From the NCBI GenBank assembly GCA_021527695.1, contig JAKFAO010000011.1, positions 310,001 through 374,000 of the forward strand: a stretch of DNA of 64,000 nucleotides, in the 5' to 3' direction. Of this stretch, positions 45,753-57,551 are shown in pieces. A program made the translations under genes and the position numbers. This stretch comes from Naematelia aurantialba. Lineage: Eukaryota; Basidiomycota; Tremellomycetes; Tremellales; Naemateliaceae. Position 1 is the first letter of the stretch. Each line of letters starts with the position of its first letter. The notes under the pieces were generated by a model. The model searched no databases and was not told the origin of the DNA. It saw only the letters and a program-made list of their open reading frames with translations.

Positions 45753-46736
45753 AAACAGGAAAGCAAAGACGAGGCGGGAAGCAGCCTGATACATGCGAGC
45801 CGAAACGAGGGGAGCGAAGGCCGTCATTCAGCAGAGGACGAGGGAGGCGAAGACCCCCTCCGCTGGGTATGGAGGGTATGGGACTCTTGAATATCGCTAC
45901 AACACTACAGCCATTCATATGCATGATACCGTTCCTTACCCCACTGCTCCCCCGAGGCTCCCTCTGATGGCATCTGACTCCCCAGAGGCGAATGTGATCC
46001 CACCTCTCTTGAGGTCCGTGCGCACTTGTACGGTTTTGTGAGGTACATACATTAGTTGTAGTCTCTCCGCACAGTCCAGCAAATAAACAACGCACGATGG
46101 GCCGTTGCACCTTAGCCTCTTACCAGCGTCATCAACTCGGCGAGCATCTAAAATTAGTTACTGGCATTTGCCCAGCCGCGAACTCGCTGTACGTCCAAGT
46201 GACGCTTGACGCGGTCTGGCGCTCGCCATCCGACAGGCTCCAACTCAGAAGGTGTTTACACATTCCGCGCCGTCGACCGACCGTGGTTCTTCTCCTTCTA
46301 CATGAAGCTCACACGAAGCCGGCTACTCGAAGGCAAGGTAACATTCATGCAACCAGGAAAATGACACTGTCTCGTCAGCCGATCGAGTCTAGCATTTTTG
46401 CCTTCTCAAGAAGTTTGGGGACACGGACACCACCCGAAGACCTCAAGGTCACGAATCGTCACCGTGCACCAGTCTTAGGCAGGTGTCCGAGCTTGGCAGA
46501 AAAACGACGTACCTCTGCGAGCCAGGACGTTGTGACGACGCCATCGTCATGGTCTTCCATAACATCTTCATTGTGGCGACGCCTTCACGATGGTTTGCTA
46601 TAACAACTCTGACCTCTCCCACAGTTTTCCTCAACGCTCGACAAGTTTTCCTAGCTTGTGCGGACATATAACAAGTCCGTTCCTCTCCTGCTATTCGCAT
46701 CAACCAGTCGCTTCTGACCAGTTCCCACTTGACGCA
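45753..46736. other. Intergenic region within the F-box-like array
   Basis: 984 bp. The frame of member 7 is open back to 46590, but the ATG at 46737 is preferred. No other gene recognised. Confidence 0.45.
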
Positions 46737-47837
46737 ATGCCGAAAGCAGAGAGCGTCCCAACGTCATCTCCAGACCTTTTATTCGACCGAATCCCAACTC
46801 AGCTGGTTGAAAAGTGTCTTGCTCTTGCTTCAACAACCGATGACCTTGAAGGAGAGAAGGCTAAGGAACATGCCACTAGATTTCTTAGTCATTGCAGATT
46901 TGTCAGCAAGCGGTGGTCGAATCAAATTACCCAAGGAGGATACTTGACACAACACTGGTACTCTCGATATACGTGGTCGATCGAGCGCCGCCAGATGGAG
47001 ATCGTTGGGAGTTTCGACGGCGTTGACGGTCAAAGCACCTTGGAGAGGATCCAGATGATTGACAAAGTTGGCAGGAAGTCGGCAACCAGTGTTGTGATCA
47101 AGGGTGTGAGCCGAGGCTGCGAACAAAGCCGAGTCACCAACTTCCAGCCTGAGACGGGGGACTTTGAAAACGTAAGGTCAATGTACGTCTGGCCAACCGA
47201 CCACGCAAGCACGGAAGGATTATTCCGTGGCATCGTGTCCTCAACTCTCAAGCGATGTAAGGTCTCCAGCCTGAAAGAAATGGTCATCGATCTGACAGGA
47301 TTGGACTACAACCTAGAAAGCACGAGACTCAACGACTGCGTTATGTTTCCTTTCCTGACAGAGTGCTCCAGTCTGAAGAGTGTCATCTACCCCAATCACA
47401 CCTGTTTTGGCCTGCATAGAAGACGGCTAACCTTCGTTGCTGGTCGAGAAACTATCAGCGTCGTCTGTGATCCAGCGGCTTTCTGGAAGACTGATGTGGA
47501 TGTTTGGTTGAAGCACAGTTCCGAAAACCTCCCAAAGGCACCTCACCGCCTCATCATGGCGCTACGAGACGAGGACAAAGCCGCACAGAAACAGAAGGTC
47601 GCTTCGTATGCCTTGGGAACTCGCCCTGATGAGGAATCCGCCGAGCAGCGGGATGAACTATTGAGGCAGAGAGGTATTTCGTTCATGGACGCTCAGCAGG
47701 ACTGGTTCGACCTTCCGAATTCTGGTGCAATACACGGTCTCTTCCCACTCGATTCGTATGAGGGCGCAGATGAATCGCCATTTCGTTTTCAGCCAATTCT
47801 GCCAGGATTTGTGACGGATGAGCCCAAAGTAGAGTGA
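46737..47837 (+). CDS. F-box-like protein, array member 7
   Basis: Intronless, 366 aa from an ATG at 46737. The F-box-like motif is at residues 16-35 (DRIPTQLVEKCLALASTTD), with FLSHCRFVSKRWSNQIT, a good match to the canonical second F-box helix. The body has RKSATSVVIKGVS, ETGDFENVRSMYVWP, STLKRCKVSSLKEMVIDL, CSSLKSVIYPNHTC, RETISVVCDPAAFWKTDVDVWL and PHRLIMALRDED. It resembles members 4 and 5 in the GDFxNVxSM block. It is the last array member; the next gene is an unrelated conserved one. Function unknown. Confidence 0.75.
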   Translation: MPKAESVPTSSPDLLFDRIPTQLVEKCLALASTTDDLEGEKAKEHATRFLSHCRFVSKRWSNQITQGGYLTQHWYSRYTWSIERRQMEIVGSFDGVDGQSTLERIQMIDKVGRKSATSVVIKGVSRGCEQSRVTNFQPETGDFENVRSMYVWPTDHASTEGLFRGIVSSTLKRCKVSSLKEMVIDLTGLDYNLESTRLNDCVMFPFLTECSSLKSVIYPNHTCFGLHRRRLTFVAGRETISVVCDPAAFWKTDVDVWLKHSSENLPKAPHRLIMALRDEDKAAQKQKVASYALGTRPDEESAEQRDELLRQRGISFMDAQQDWFDLPNSGAIHGLFPLDSYEGADESPFRFQPILPGFVTDEPKVE

Positions 47838-48166
47838 ACAGCAGTCACTTGATGCGCATGAATTTTGTACAGTAATAGAGCAGACTCCAGACATGGGCAA
47901 CGGGTTTTCTCCCGCTTCGACTGCCATGCCGTTTCTGCGTTGCAGCGCATAGAGCGAACAAGCGCGAGCTGTATCGCTAACGAGTGACATTGGCGTTTCC
48001 ATATTCTTGAAGCTAGGATCGCAGACGGAGAACGGAATTCGAGAGCAGGTACGGGAATACGTAGAGATGACGTGGTGCAGGCTGTGGAGAGTTATGCGAT
48101 ACATGGACGCCACACAGCCTTGCGACCGCGATGGTCCAAGGTGTGATACATTGGTCATTGCAGCGG
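47838..48166. other. Convergent intergenic region (F-box-like member 7 / SFM1)
   Basis: Right boundary of the array. No gene or repeat recognised. Confidence 0.45.
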
Positions 48167-49165
48167 TCAAAAATCGTCAATGGTCCGGTCGAGATCGGCC
48201 TCCAGATGCTCCTTCATCCCTGGTGGCAGAATCGGATCACCCGCGGCATCGGCAACATATCCTGCCCAGCATGAGAGAGCGGATCAGCAAGCACTTACGG
48301 AATGGCATCTCTATCGATTCGGTTTCATTGAATTTGATGGTCGGGAAGTCGATATATGGGATCTTGTCAATCGGTACTAGCTCCATCAGTATTTGGAGCT
48401 CATTGGAGGTAGAGGGAGAAAGGGAGGAGGGGGAACAGTATGTTAGGGAGGAAGAAGTAAAGGGAAGAGGATAAGCAGGGACGAGGAAGGAAGGGACGAG
48501 GAATGAAGGGATGAGGGAAGGACAGAAGAAAGGACGAAAGAAAAGCCTAGTCAGGCAGCCACTCACTCTTGTCCTCTACCACCGTCTTGGTAACACCCAC
48601 GGCCGTATCAGTCGTCATCTGCACCTCGCGCAAATGCCTTCCCTCAAAGCCCAACTTGCGCAGCTCGCCCGTCCTGTCTCGGGGTGGGTCGTCGCCCAGT
48701 ATCCCTCCGTAAAGGAACACATCAAAGGTCTCTCCATCAGCTGGACTCAGCACCTGCGGTGCTCGTGGATCGAGCAGGCAGACTCGGTCCAGTGGGATCT
48801 GCTGGGATGCGAGGAACTGCAGGATGGGCGTGGTGTGCGCATGCGCCCGGGAGGATGCCGCGTGCGACGAGAGGTGGGTCGTCAGTGGCGGTATCGACGA
48901 GGACGACAGGGACGTGAAGTGCAAAGAGGACGAGGGGCCGATGAGCGTCAACATGTGTGAGTACCTAGGATGGACGGTTAGCTGAGGGGGGCACGCGGCA
49001 GGCTGCACGCTGCACAGGTACAAGACGACATACTCGAGCTTGACCCATTCAGGAAGCGCATGTGTCTTCTCATCGTCGTCCTCCATGTGCTCTGCGGCAC
49101 ATCAGTGGGTATCACATGCTCCTCGATAAGCACGCACCGATTGCATAGTGGAATGACTTGGACAT
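48167..49165 (-). CDS. SFM1: SPOUT-type protein arginine methyltransferase SFM1
   Basis: SFM1 methylates an arginine of ribosomal protein uS3 in yeast; it is a SPOUT-fold enzyme using S-adenosylmethionine. Exons 49138-49165, 49022-49091, 48567-48964, 48299-48376 and 48167-48261 give 222 aa (yeast about 213). After splicing the protein starts MSKSFHYAIEHMED and has PEWVKLEY. The family signature VCLLDPRA, FDVFLYGGILGDDPPRDRT and QMTTDTAVGVTK follows, then KIPYIDFPTIKFNETESIEM with PFRY and GDPILPPGM, ending LDRTIDDF. The intron at 48965-49021 is in phase 2 and its length is a multiple of three, so reading through would insert 19 residues; a ctaac branch-site-like motif near its 3' end supports splicing. 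It is divergent from the GNAT gene, with 138 bp between starts. Confidence 0.92.
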
Positions 49166-49303
49166 GGTGGGTGAGTATAGTGACGCTAGGTGAGTATCCA
49201 CAATATTCAACTTTTTGCGGCACTAACTCGGAGCCCCACTTACTAACTCGAGTGATGAGTCGGAGACGTCGACGATAGTTAGTATAGGATTTCGTCCTTG
49301 TGT

Positions 49304-49960
49304 ATGACTTCTTCGCCATGCAGAATCCGCCTGGCGGGTCCAGACGACGCAGAGCAGGTCTCGAGTCTCATAGGCACGACATGGGCGAAATTCTTCGCGT
49401 ACTCTGTCACGCCGTCTGATCTCGACGATTACCTATCTGGCCCGCTGTCGGTTCCGCAGATCACGGCGGATATCCTCGACCCGTCGATGCGGATCCTTGT
49501 CGCTGTTGCTCCCGGGCCCGCGTTAACCTCGCATACGACCTTATTGACCGAGTCAGCTCCGACTTTCAACGCTGTTGCAGGGCCAACAGACGCCACTGGT
49601 ACCGACGGAGCAGCAGCAGCACAGAGAGCAGAAGCAGACACATCTGGAACGATCATCGGCGTCGTGCACCTCGTTACCGGCTCGACTGCAGACTGCCTTA
49701 CCCTCCCAAACCCTATCGAGCTGCGGCGGCTGTACGTAGACGCCGCACACCATGGTTCCGGTACCGCCGCTGCGCTCGTGCGTGCTGCCGACGCATTGGC
49801 GAAACAAGAGGGGTTTGAGAGCGTCTGGCTCGGGGCGTGGGACCAGAACGCCCGTGGGATACGGTTTTACGAGAAGATGGGCTGGCAAGCGGTCGGCGAG
49901 AAGACGTTTATGGTTGGCCAGAGCAAGCGGCGTGATTTTGTGCTGGAGAGGGCGATCTAG
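49304..49960 (+). CDS. GNAT-family N-acetyltransferase
   Basis: Transfers an acetyl group from acetyl-CoA to an amine; the substrate cannot be read from sequence. Single exon, 218 aa from the ATG at 49304. The N-terminal strand-helix CRIRLAGPDDAEQVSSLIG is typical. The acetyl-CoA loop is LRRLYVDAAHHGSGTAAALV (pattern V-x4-H-G-S-G-T-A). The final motif is ESVWLGAWDQNARGIRFYEK plus MGWQAVGEKTF. A Thr/Ala-rich insert (about residues 78-115) interrupts the core between strands. Confidence 0.85.
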   Translation: MTSSPCRIRLAGPDDAEQVSSLIGTTWAKFFAYSVTPSDLDDYLSGPLSVPQITADILDPSMRILVAVAPGPALTSHTTLLTESAPTFNAVAGPTDATGTDGAAAAQRAEADTSGTIIGVVHLVTGSTADCLTLPNPIELRRLYVDAAHHGSGTAAALVRAADALAKQEGFESVWLGAWDQNARGIRFYEKMGWQAVGEKTFMVGQSKRRDFVLERAI

Positions 49961-50364
49961 TGTTAACATATGGTGTTCGACATGGTGGCGTTCGAAACAA
50001 TCGCGTTCTCAACACAGTGGCGTTGAACACGTAGCGTATAACATAGCAGGGCCAAGACGGACGGCTGACTTGAAGAAGGACGTGCGACTGAACTGGGGGT
50101 CAGAGATGAGGCGTCACCGCTGCAAGTAGACGACCAAGGTAGACAGCTGCGAGCTCTGTCCGACCTTCCATACAGAGCTATAGAATCACGGTACAAGTGG
50201 GGGAGACATTGCATTGCTTTCAGTAGATATGTTCCAAACGCATATCATGGGTCCTGCATCCCTTCCTGTGGCGAGACTGATCGCAGGATGACTCTTCTTC
50301 CACTGATCACAGGATGACTCTCTTTCCACTGATATCAGGATGACTCTTTTCAATGATCGCACGA
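49961..50364. other. Convergent intergenic region (GNAT / DUF1348)
   Basis: 404 bp. A short near-repeat of ggatgactct occurs at about 50286, 50310 and 50338. No gene recognised. Confidence 0.5.
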
Positions 50365-51331
50365 TCACTTTGCAGAGATGTGTCCGGCGGGGATCTGTGG
50401 GCCAGGTGCCAACTGCAATCAGCGCAGCTTGGACTGGAGACTCACGTCCTCGTCCACGCCGTCCTGGAACCACCGTTCCCCGTGCGCGATCTCGATCGTG
50501 TTGCCGCTCATCTTGGCCCGTCAGCCCCCCAGTCTCGCTCCTCTTCTGTCTTCGATTCTTCGTTTTCTTTCTCCTTTCTTGGTCGGTTCGTGTCCATCCT
50601 GCGCTCTATCTTCTTTCCTTTCCTTCTCCGCCTTTCTCCTCCACCTTCCTTCTCCATCTTCCTTCTCCACCTTTCTCCTCCACCTTCTGGCAGGCTCTCA
50701 CCACTCACCTGGCGACTTTTCATCCGGCCGTCCTCGGCAAACACCCAGTGCTCGAGCCCATACGTCCTGAACCACTCACTCTGGGGGTCTTGGGTCTCGG
50801 AATACTCATACCAGAACTCTACTGCGCTACCGCTCTTCAGCTGCCGCACGCCCCTCCCTGAGCCGGTACAAGAGCATCGCCGGTGGTCAGAGGCCGTCCA
50901 GCTCGACCCCCTTGCCCGTTTGGCCGACCCCTGGCAGAGGGCGAACCTACATTCTGTTATCCTGAAAGGCAAAGAGCTCCTTGCGGAGTCTGTAGTTGTG
51001 CTCCCTCTCCCACTTGTCCTTCAAGAACGCTTCGATCGCCGTTGTGCCCTGGAAGAACTTGTCCCTGTTACGCCAGACCGAATCGGGCGTATATGCAGGC
51101 GAGATGAGGTGCGGCGTGCGCGTATCTAATGTCCGCCCGTCAGAGCCCCCAACTCTGCTCTTGTTCTAGACTCGAGACACTCGATGGTCAGAAGAGCCAC
51201 GCACTCCACTTGTCTTGCGCAGCCTTGACTTTTCTGTCGTAAGCGACACGCGCGGGGGTATGTACCCACTTGTGAGCTGTTTCAGCAGTGAACGGAGGCA
51301 GAGGCGGCAGGCTACCGGCGCTGGTCGACAT
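50365..51331 (-). CDS. DUF1348 (SnoaL/NTF2-like fold) protein
   Basis: Small NTF2-like-fold protein of unknown function, widespread in bacteria and fungi. Exons 51205-51331, 50951-51125, 50709-50826, 50446-50511 and 50365-50412 give 177 aa. Family features: LPPLPPFTAETAHKWV, YTPDSVWRNRDKFFQG, TAIEAFLKDKWEREHNYRLR with KELFAF, NRIAVEFWYEY, YGLEHWVFAEDGRMKSRQ, then GERWFQDGVDED. All four junctions restore frame. The third intron (50512-50708) is a long pyrimidine-rich tract. Catalytic activity is not established for the family. Confidence 0.85.
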
Positions 51332-52283
51332 GGTTCGTGGGTGTACGAGTCGCGAGGCTATGGTTCGTATAGGAGACGATGGCATGGTGAACCGCGGTTA
51401 AGCAGCGTCCGCCGCGGGTTCTTATAATAACAGTCATCTGCCGGCTCCCAATACAGCATTGCGTTGTCACCTCCACCTCCACCCTTCGTGTTACTGTGTC
51501 CGATTACAAACCGTAAACAGACTTTTCTAATGTCCCTGCCCCGCCTGTTTGTAATGTCCCGGGGGAGATTACGACTTTGGCGCGTGTGCTTTTCCTTGGC
51601 TGCTGCGGGGATATAATGGAAAATCAGGGGTGACACCAGAAAATCAACAGCGACACACCTCGTCCAATTCGCATCCAACGTGTCTCTCCACCCTTTCTTC
51701 GCGGTTTGAGCGCACAGGACTCCTCTCTTGGTCTCGACGTCGTCTGGCCACATCGCCGAGTCAAGCCACCGTCCCGAAAGGCTGCCGTGGATCACTTGCA
51801 CCGACCGCTGTGAGTTTGTTTCCCCCCCCCTCGCGTTTCATCTTTACCCCCTTTCCTTCCCTCCAGCCCTTTTCGCCCTTTCTAGACAAACTCGGGGGGG
51901 AGCAGCTCTCTCTCTCTCCACAATATCCCGTTGTCATAAAGGGGGGCCAGACTTTCTGATCTCTGATCGAATCCCCCTCTCTAGTCGTGCTGCGGTAGCT
52001 GACCCATTGCTGCCTACCTTCCCTCGATACCTGCCCATTCGACGTACACGCCGACCTGTGACAGCTGCGACAGCACCCCGACACTCTTTCTTTCTCCCAT
52101 ACTTAGCAAAGACATCCTTTCACGGACCGAAACACAGGCCGCCTTTCCATTCAACCTACCCCCTCGACGGCGAGACGCGTCCCGACGCCACCTCGTCTCT
52201 CCTTCAGCCTCTCTCGCTCGTCTCCATCTCACCACCATCCCGGCAACTTCATGTCCCCTTGATCACCACGGAATCTCACCATA
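51332..52283. other. Intergenic region and probable long leader of the MSB2-like gene
   Basis: 952 bp, pyrimidine-rich towards the 3' side with several C- and T-runs typical of fungal promoters and leaders. A long open frame across 51728-52459 has low-complexity composition and no ATG at its start, so it is not annotated. Confidence 0.5.
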
Positions 52284-55200
52284 ATGCGGCGCCGTCGCCC
52301 GGCTCTAACGCTCTTTTTACTGGGGGCGTTGGCGTTGGCGCAAGTCGGGGCGAACCATGGACCCCCACTAGGGAGACACAAGCCCAGGATCGGAAGCAGG
52401 CAACTGGGACTGGACTTGGGATGTGCGTAAGGCGATCAGAGGACGGTGCTGATCCGTAGTTGATATCTCTGGCGGTACCGTCTCTGGCGACTCGCTCCTC
52501 GTCCCTTCTCTCGTGTTGGCGTCGAGCGAGAGCACGACAACTAGCAGTGCTTCGTCCGCCGCGTCCACTTCGTCTGTAGTCAGCAGCAGCAGCAGTGACA
52601 GCTCGACGTCAAGCGATTCTTCCGTCACTACTGGGACCGTTGTCGTCTCCGCTACGTCAACCGCAACGTCAACTTCAACGTCCACCGCATCAGACAGCCG
52701 CTCGGCTACATCCAGTACCGCCGACGAGTCTACCTCGGCATTCACGGCGGAATCGTCAACGGTCCCTTTGACTACCTCGTCATCAACGACCAACGTCGAC
52801 CTTGGCACCTCGACCACCGGCACTTCAACTGCGAGCTCGAGTGTCTCCGACACGCCGACGTCTTCTCAAGCGGTCCTGAGCATTGCAGACTCCTCAACCA
52901 GTAAGTTCAAGACTCAAGTGATTTTCCAAGTTTCTTCAAGTCTTCTTTCGTCTCCCTTTGATTTCTTGAACACCGTCTTCTCCAAAATACCAAGTCCTTT
53001 TCTGTTTGCTGCTGCACAACCCGTCGACAAGCGACAGGACGATAAGGATGGCGACCCCAAGGATTCTAATACACCGTTCTCGACTTCAACGTCGCCGCCT
53101 CAAACCTCGCCTACTTCCACTTCGCCTGCTTCAACCCCGCCTACTTCAACACCACACGCTTTCCCTTCGCCTACTTCGGCCTCGCATACTTCGACCTCGC
53201 ATGAGTCGACCTCAGATGATTTACCCTCAGAATCGTCCCCTACGTCAGCCTCCAAAGAAGCGGCTAGCACCTCAGATGGGTCTTCCTCCATCTTTCCAGG
53301 CGACGAGTTTTCCAGTACCACCGCCTCATCGACCGCATCCGATCAAGTCGATCGGCCGTCATCGGATCTCCGGAAAGACCCGAGCGCCTCATCGTCCTCA
53401 TCGTCAGCATCGGCCACATCGACAGCATCGCCCTGGTCGTCATCGTCCTCGTCGTCCTCATCGACCGACACGCTAGCCGTGCCGTCGTCGCCGAACCGAG
53501 AGCCAACTTCCCCAACTTCCCCGCTCACGCCGAGTGACACTTCCTCGCTCACACCGAGTGACACATCGACTTCCGCGTCAAAGTCTCACTCGTCAGTGTC
53601 AAAGTCTCATTCGTCATCAGGCGTAAGCTCCTCAAATTCATCGAGCGATACCGACGTCCTGTCTCCCGCGTCAACAGACACGGTGACTGGGGCATTCACA
53701 TCAAGCGACGGAAGTGACTCAGTGTCCCCAACCCCGACAGATACATCATCTCTTATCAAGTCAAGCGACGGAAGTGACTCATTGTCCCCAACCGCGACAG
53801 ATACATCATCTCTAATCAAGTCAAGCGACGGAAGTGACTCACTGTCCCCAACCGCGACAGATACATCTCCCCTGATCATGCCTACTTTGACGAATATTTC
53901 CAGTGATTCTTCGGCGTCCCATGACGTGACAACGATTGTGTCTGTCACCCCGACTGCCGGATCTTCGACCTCGAAGGGCGGCACTAAGAGTCACTTTCCT
54001 TCAGTGCCGTCGTCCAATTCTGCCGTTGATGGTACCTCGCCGGCGTCTCCGTCGGGCGTTGCGAACACAACCACGAGTTCAGGAAGCGCGACTTCATCAG
54101 ATTCAACAACTGGTTCTTCCTTCCGGGAAGGATCCTCCTCGACTTCCCGCGGAGGAGAATCAGACACCTCAGACTCTACGAGTGCTGGATCGACGACGAC
54201 CATATGGGCAGGTGGCTCTTCTTCACTGTCACTCGCCTCGCCGGGTTCGACAGCTGCGATCAATGCGACCACCTCGAAGTCCCCTGGCGGGCAAATCGGA
54301 CCGACCAGTGAGGAACATAGTGGATCAGCGAGCAGTACCAGCGGATCCTTCACCAGCACATCCACGGGCAATGATTCAATTTCAGGCGCCACCTTTCCCG
54401 TTCCGACAGACAGTAGCGGCTCAAACTCTCATACTAACACCTCTTCTTTTGCCTCTCCAACTTTGTCTGCTACTTCTTTCAATGATTCAACGTCTTCCAC
54501 TGTTTCAAGACCCTTGAACGCGTCGGCGCCTTCGGGTTTTCCAAAGTCTAGCTCGTCTATTCCTTTCCCCACCTTCAATTTTTCAAGTGATTCAAGTGAT
54601 TCAAGTGCTTCAAGTTTAATATCAACGTCCCATTCTTCTGCTCACTCAAATTCTTCAGCTTCAATCTCGGCGACGACTACCACTACCGGGTCCGACGTCC
54701 TGGGTCCCTCCACTACGTACTCGGGCGTCACTGCAAGCTCCACAGACGCGAGCGACACTGCAAGCTCCCCTTCCGTAGCAGCATCGACAGCGAGCACAGC
54801 AAGCTCGGATACAAGTTTGACGACTTCGTCCCTTGGTGCTACTCCATCATCTGAAAATGGCTCAATGACGTCCAGCACTACGGCTTCAACAACCTCCTCG
54901 GCGACTCCAACAGTTGTAGACCCTACGAGTTCCGGTTCAAACGGAGCGTCGACAGGGAGCACGACCAGCTCGAATACAAGTGTGGCTCCTTCGTCCCTTG
55001 ATACAACTCCGTTTGAAGATGGCTCTACGACGTCCAGCAGTACGCCTTCGCCGTCGTCGTCAGCGAGTGCAACGGTTGTAAACCCGGCATCGACCTCTAC
55101 CTCTACCTCTACTGAATCAACGTCGACATCCAGCACGGCAGAGTCAACCGCGTCGGAGACTGAACTGGGGGCCCCTAGTGCTGACAGCTCGTCTGGGACT

Positions 55201-57142
55201 ACCTCGATCTCGGCAACAACATCATCCCCCAACGACAGTTCAAGCTCTCTTGCCGCACCAGGTAGTAATGATGTCAGCTCGTCTACAGACACGCCAAGCT
55301 CAAGTACGTATCGTAACTGGTGCCTTTGGGTGAAGCTGATGACCGTCAGCCGAGAGCTCGGTGTTACCAATTACCGCCAGTGTGACGACGAGTACTTCGT
55401 CGGATGAATCGTCATCCTCCGCCTCTGTGTTTGAGTCTAGTTCGACTTCGACCCCAGCCAGCAGTGATACGCCTCATGTGACTACGCGGCCATCGTCAAC
55501 GGACTCCTCGGCGACACCGACTGACACTTCTTCAAGCTCGACCCTTGGTAATGCCTCGCTTTCGAATGATGGGTCTTCGTCAAGTGCGTCTCCATCTAAT
55601 GAGAAGAGTTCTCCAGTATCAGCCCCGTCGTCGACGCCGACAGCTGCCTCAACATCATCGACGGCGTCGATTCCGGACCCTGTTAACCAGACCCTGTCCT
55701 CCTCGGCAGGTGTAAGCTTTACTTCGGCAACGGATTCACCCTTTGAGACTCAAACCTTGCATAATGTGTCCTCAACCCCGACGGCCACCGGCTCTGGCGT
55801 GACGACTTTCACGGACGGCACGAACACGTCTTCGACAACCTCGTACTCAGCGTCATGGACATACTCAGCATCGTGGACGTCCTCGGCGTCGACGACATCC
55901 TCAAAAGACGATGCATACACGCCGTCAGCGACTGGCTTAATCGTTGCGACGACGAATTCGCCGGACAGCAGCTCGAACACGTCGGCTTCACCGACCGCGA
56001 CGACGCCAACCAGCTCGTCCAGCAGCAGCGTCTCGGCAACGGTCGCGCAGATACCTAGTTCGATTCCAACTCTGATTGTCCCCGCTAATTCGGCCATCAA
56101 TCAGCCGGATGCTGGGACTGGGAGCGACAAGGACCCGCTCAAAGACGACACGCTCATTGCGATTCTTCTATCCGCCAATGAGTTCCCTTGGGGATTCGTG
56201 GTCAATTCGTCAGATGCAACTTCGCAATTACTGAACACGTTCCCGACTCTCATCTCAACGGCCCTCGGAATATCCGAATCAAGTGTGCAGACATACGGTT
56301 TAATGGTTTACCAGCCGGCACAATGGGATGGTTCGGAGACATCACTTCTCACGCAGTACATGGCGTATATTCCTTCAGACGAATTCGATACGCTCAATTC
56401 GTATCTGAAGACACGCACCAGCCCGTTATACAATCAAACTGGTATCAGCGGTCAACTGGCAGCCTCAATCGACACGGCTTTCCCTCTGGCTGCCTCGAGC
56501 GGTCCGACCGCTAGCTCGTCGGATACCAGTGCGAGTGGCAGCTCGAGCAGCACACGTACACGCGATATCATCATCGGGGTCTGTGTGGGTGTGGGTGGTC
56601 TATTGTGGATCGGATTGGTGTACTGGATCTATAAGCGGGTCAAGCGGTCCAACGAACGGGCGGTGCATAAACGCTTGTCGGAACACATGTCTACGATCTC
56701 CGGCTATGGTGGTGTTCAGCGTCGGGCGTCCGTTGCGCCCTCGATTGCCGCATCAGAGATCGACGATCGCCCATCCAGCTTCTACGCCTCGCCTCTGGAC
56801 AATGATCGGTCGCGAGGGGATTATCCGCGTTATGAAGACAATCCGTTTGGCGATGGCCACGAGTCACCGACGGCGGCCGGTCCTTCGGTCTTTGGCACAT
56901 CCTGGTTCGCTCAACCCAAACCTGTGGCTACTATCTCGAGAATGAGCCAGAACCCATTCGAAGAGATGGTGACTCGCTCGTTCCTCACGACTTCAGGCAG
57001 TAACGGGAACCTCGCTGGGGCCGGAGCTCACCCGCAGCGTCGCAGTGCTGCCGGACGGAGAGTCGAGGTGCAGAAGGGTATGATCTCGCAGCCGACCTTA
57101 CAGACCAACAGTCTGGAATTCAGGGAGTACCGAGAAACCTAG
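52284..57142 (+). CDS. MSB2: MSB2-like transmembrane signalling mucin
   Basis: Msb2-type mucins sense surface or osmotic cues and feed Cdc42/MAPK signalling. Exons 52284-52422, 52460-55303 and 55350-57142 give 1591 aa. A signal peptide (MRRRRPALTLFLLGALALAQ) is followed by about 1200 residues dominated by Ser/Thr, a heavily O-glycosylated mucin domain with three exact-length 20-residue repeats. A folded membrane-proximal domain at about 1261-1374 has LIAILLSANEFPWGFVVNSS, YMAYIPSDEFDTLNSYLK and SPLYNQTGISGQLAASI, resembling the Hkr1-Msb2 homology region. One membrane helix (about 1401-1422, GVCVGVGGLLWIGLVYWIY) and a basic-start cytoplasmic tail of ~165 residues follow. An optional intron around 52926-53038 cannot be excluded. 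Other wall mucins would lack the folded domain and the long tail. Confidence 0.75.
53701..53880 (+). repeat. 60-bp coding tandem repeat, three copies, in the MSB2-like gene
   Basis: Three consecutive 60-bp units starting tcaagcgacggaagtgactc (53701, 53761, 53821) differ at a few bases. Each encodes a 20-residue SSDGSDS-type mucin repeat. Confidence 0.97.
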
Positions 57143-57551
57143 GATCACTGGATCGACATTGCTTAATATCTTTCGTGTGGATGGTTGGATGATTTCAAGA
57201 GGGCATCTTTGTTTGCATTTCGGACGATGGACAATGATACGTCGTTGCTTGTGTTGGCGCTGGTCGTGAGCGGCCGACGGTTTTCCGTAGAATGGTTCAT
57301 CTAGAGTGCGATGCAGGACATTGCCTCGACTGTGGTGTTGATAAAGCGTGTTGGGGAACCGTCGACGGGGGGAACAAGGGGTTGCTATCGAGGCAAGGAA
57401 GACAGACGGTCTCTTGCCACCGAACACGACACTTGCCGCCACGCGACAAGTGGACCGCCACGCGACGCTCTTGACTTTGACTTTGGGATCCTTTCTCGCC
57501 TGGACTGTAGTTTCGTAACGACCTGACGACGCAACGACGCGAGAGCTCGAG
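57143..57551. other. Intergenic region between the MSB2-like and p24 genes
   Basis: 409 bp with no recognised gene or repeat. Confidence 0.5.

Noticed and set aside
51728..52459. Long plus-strand open frame (243 codons) overlapping the MSB2-like start
   Set aside because: It does not begin with ATG, is low in complexity, has no family features and overlaps a well-supported signal peptide in another frame.
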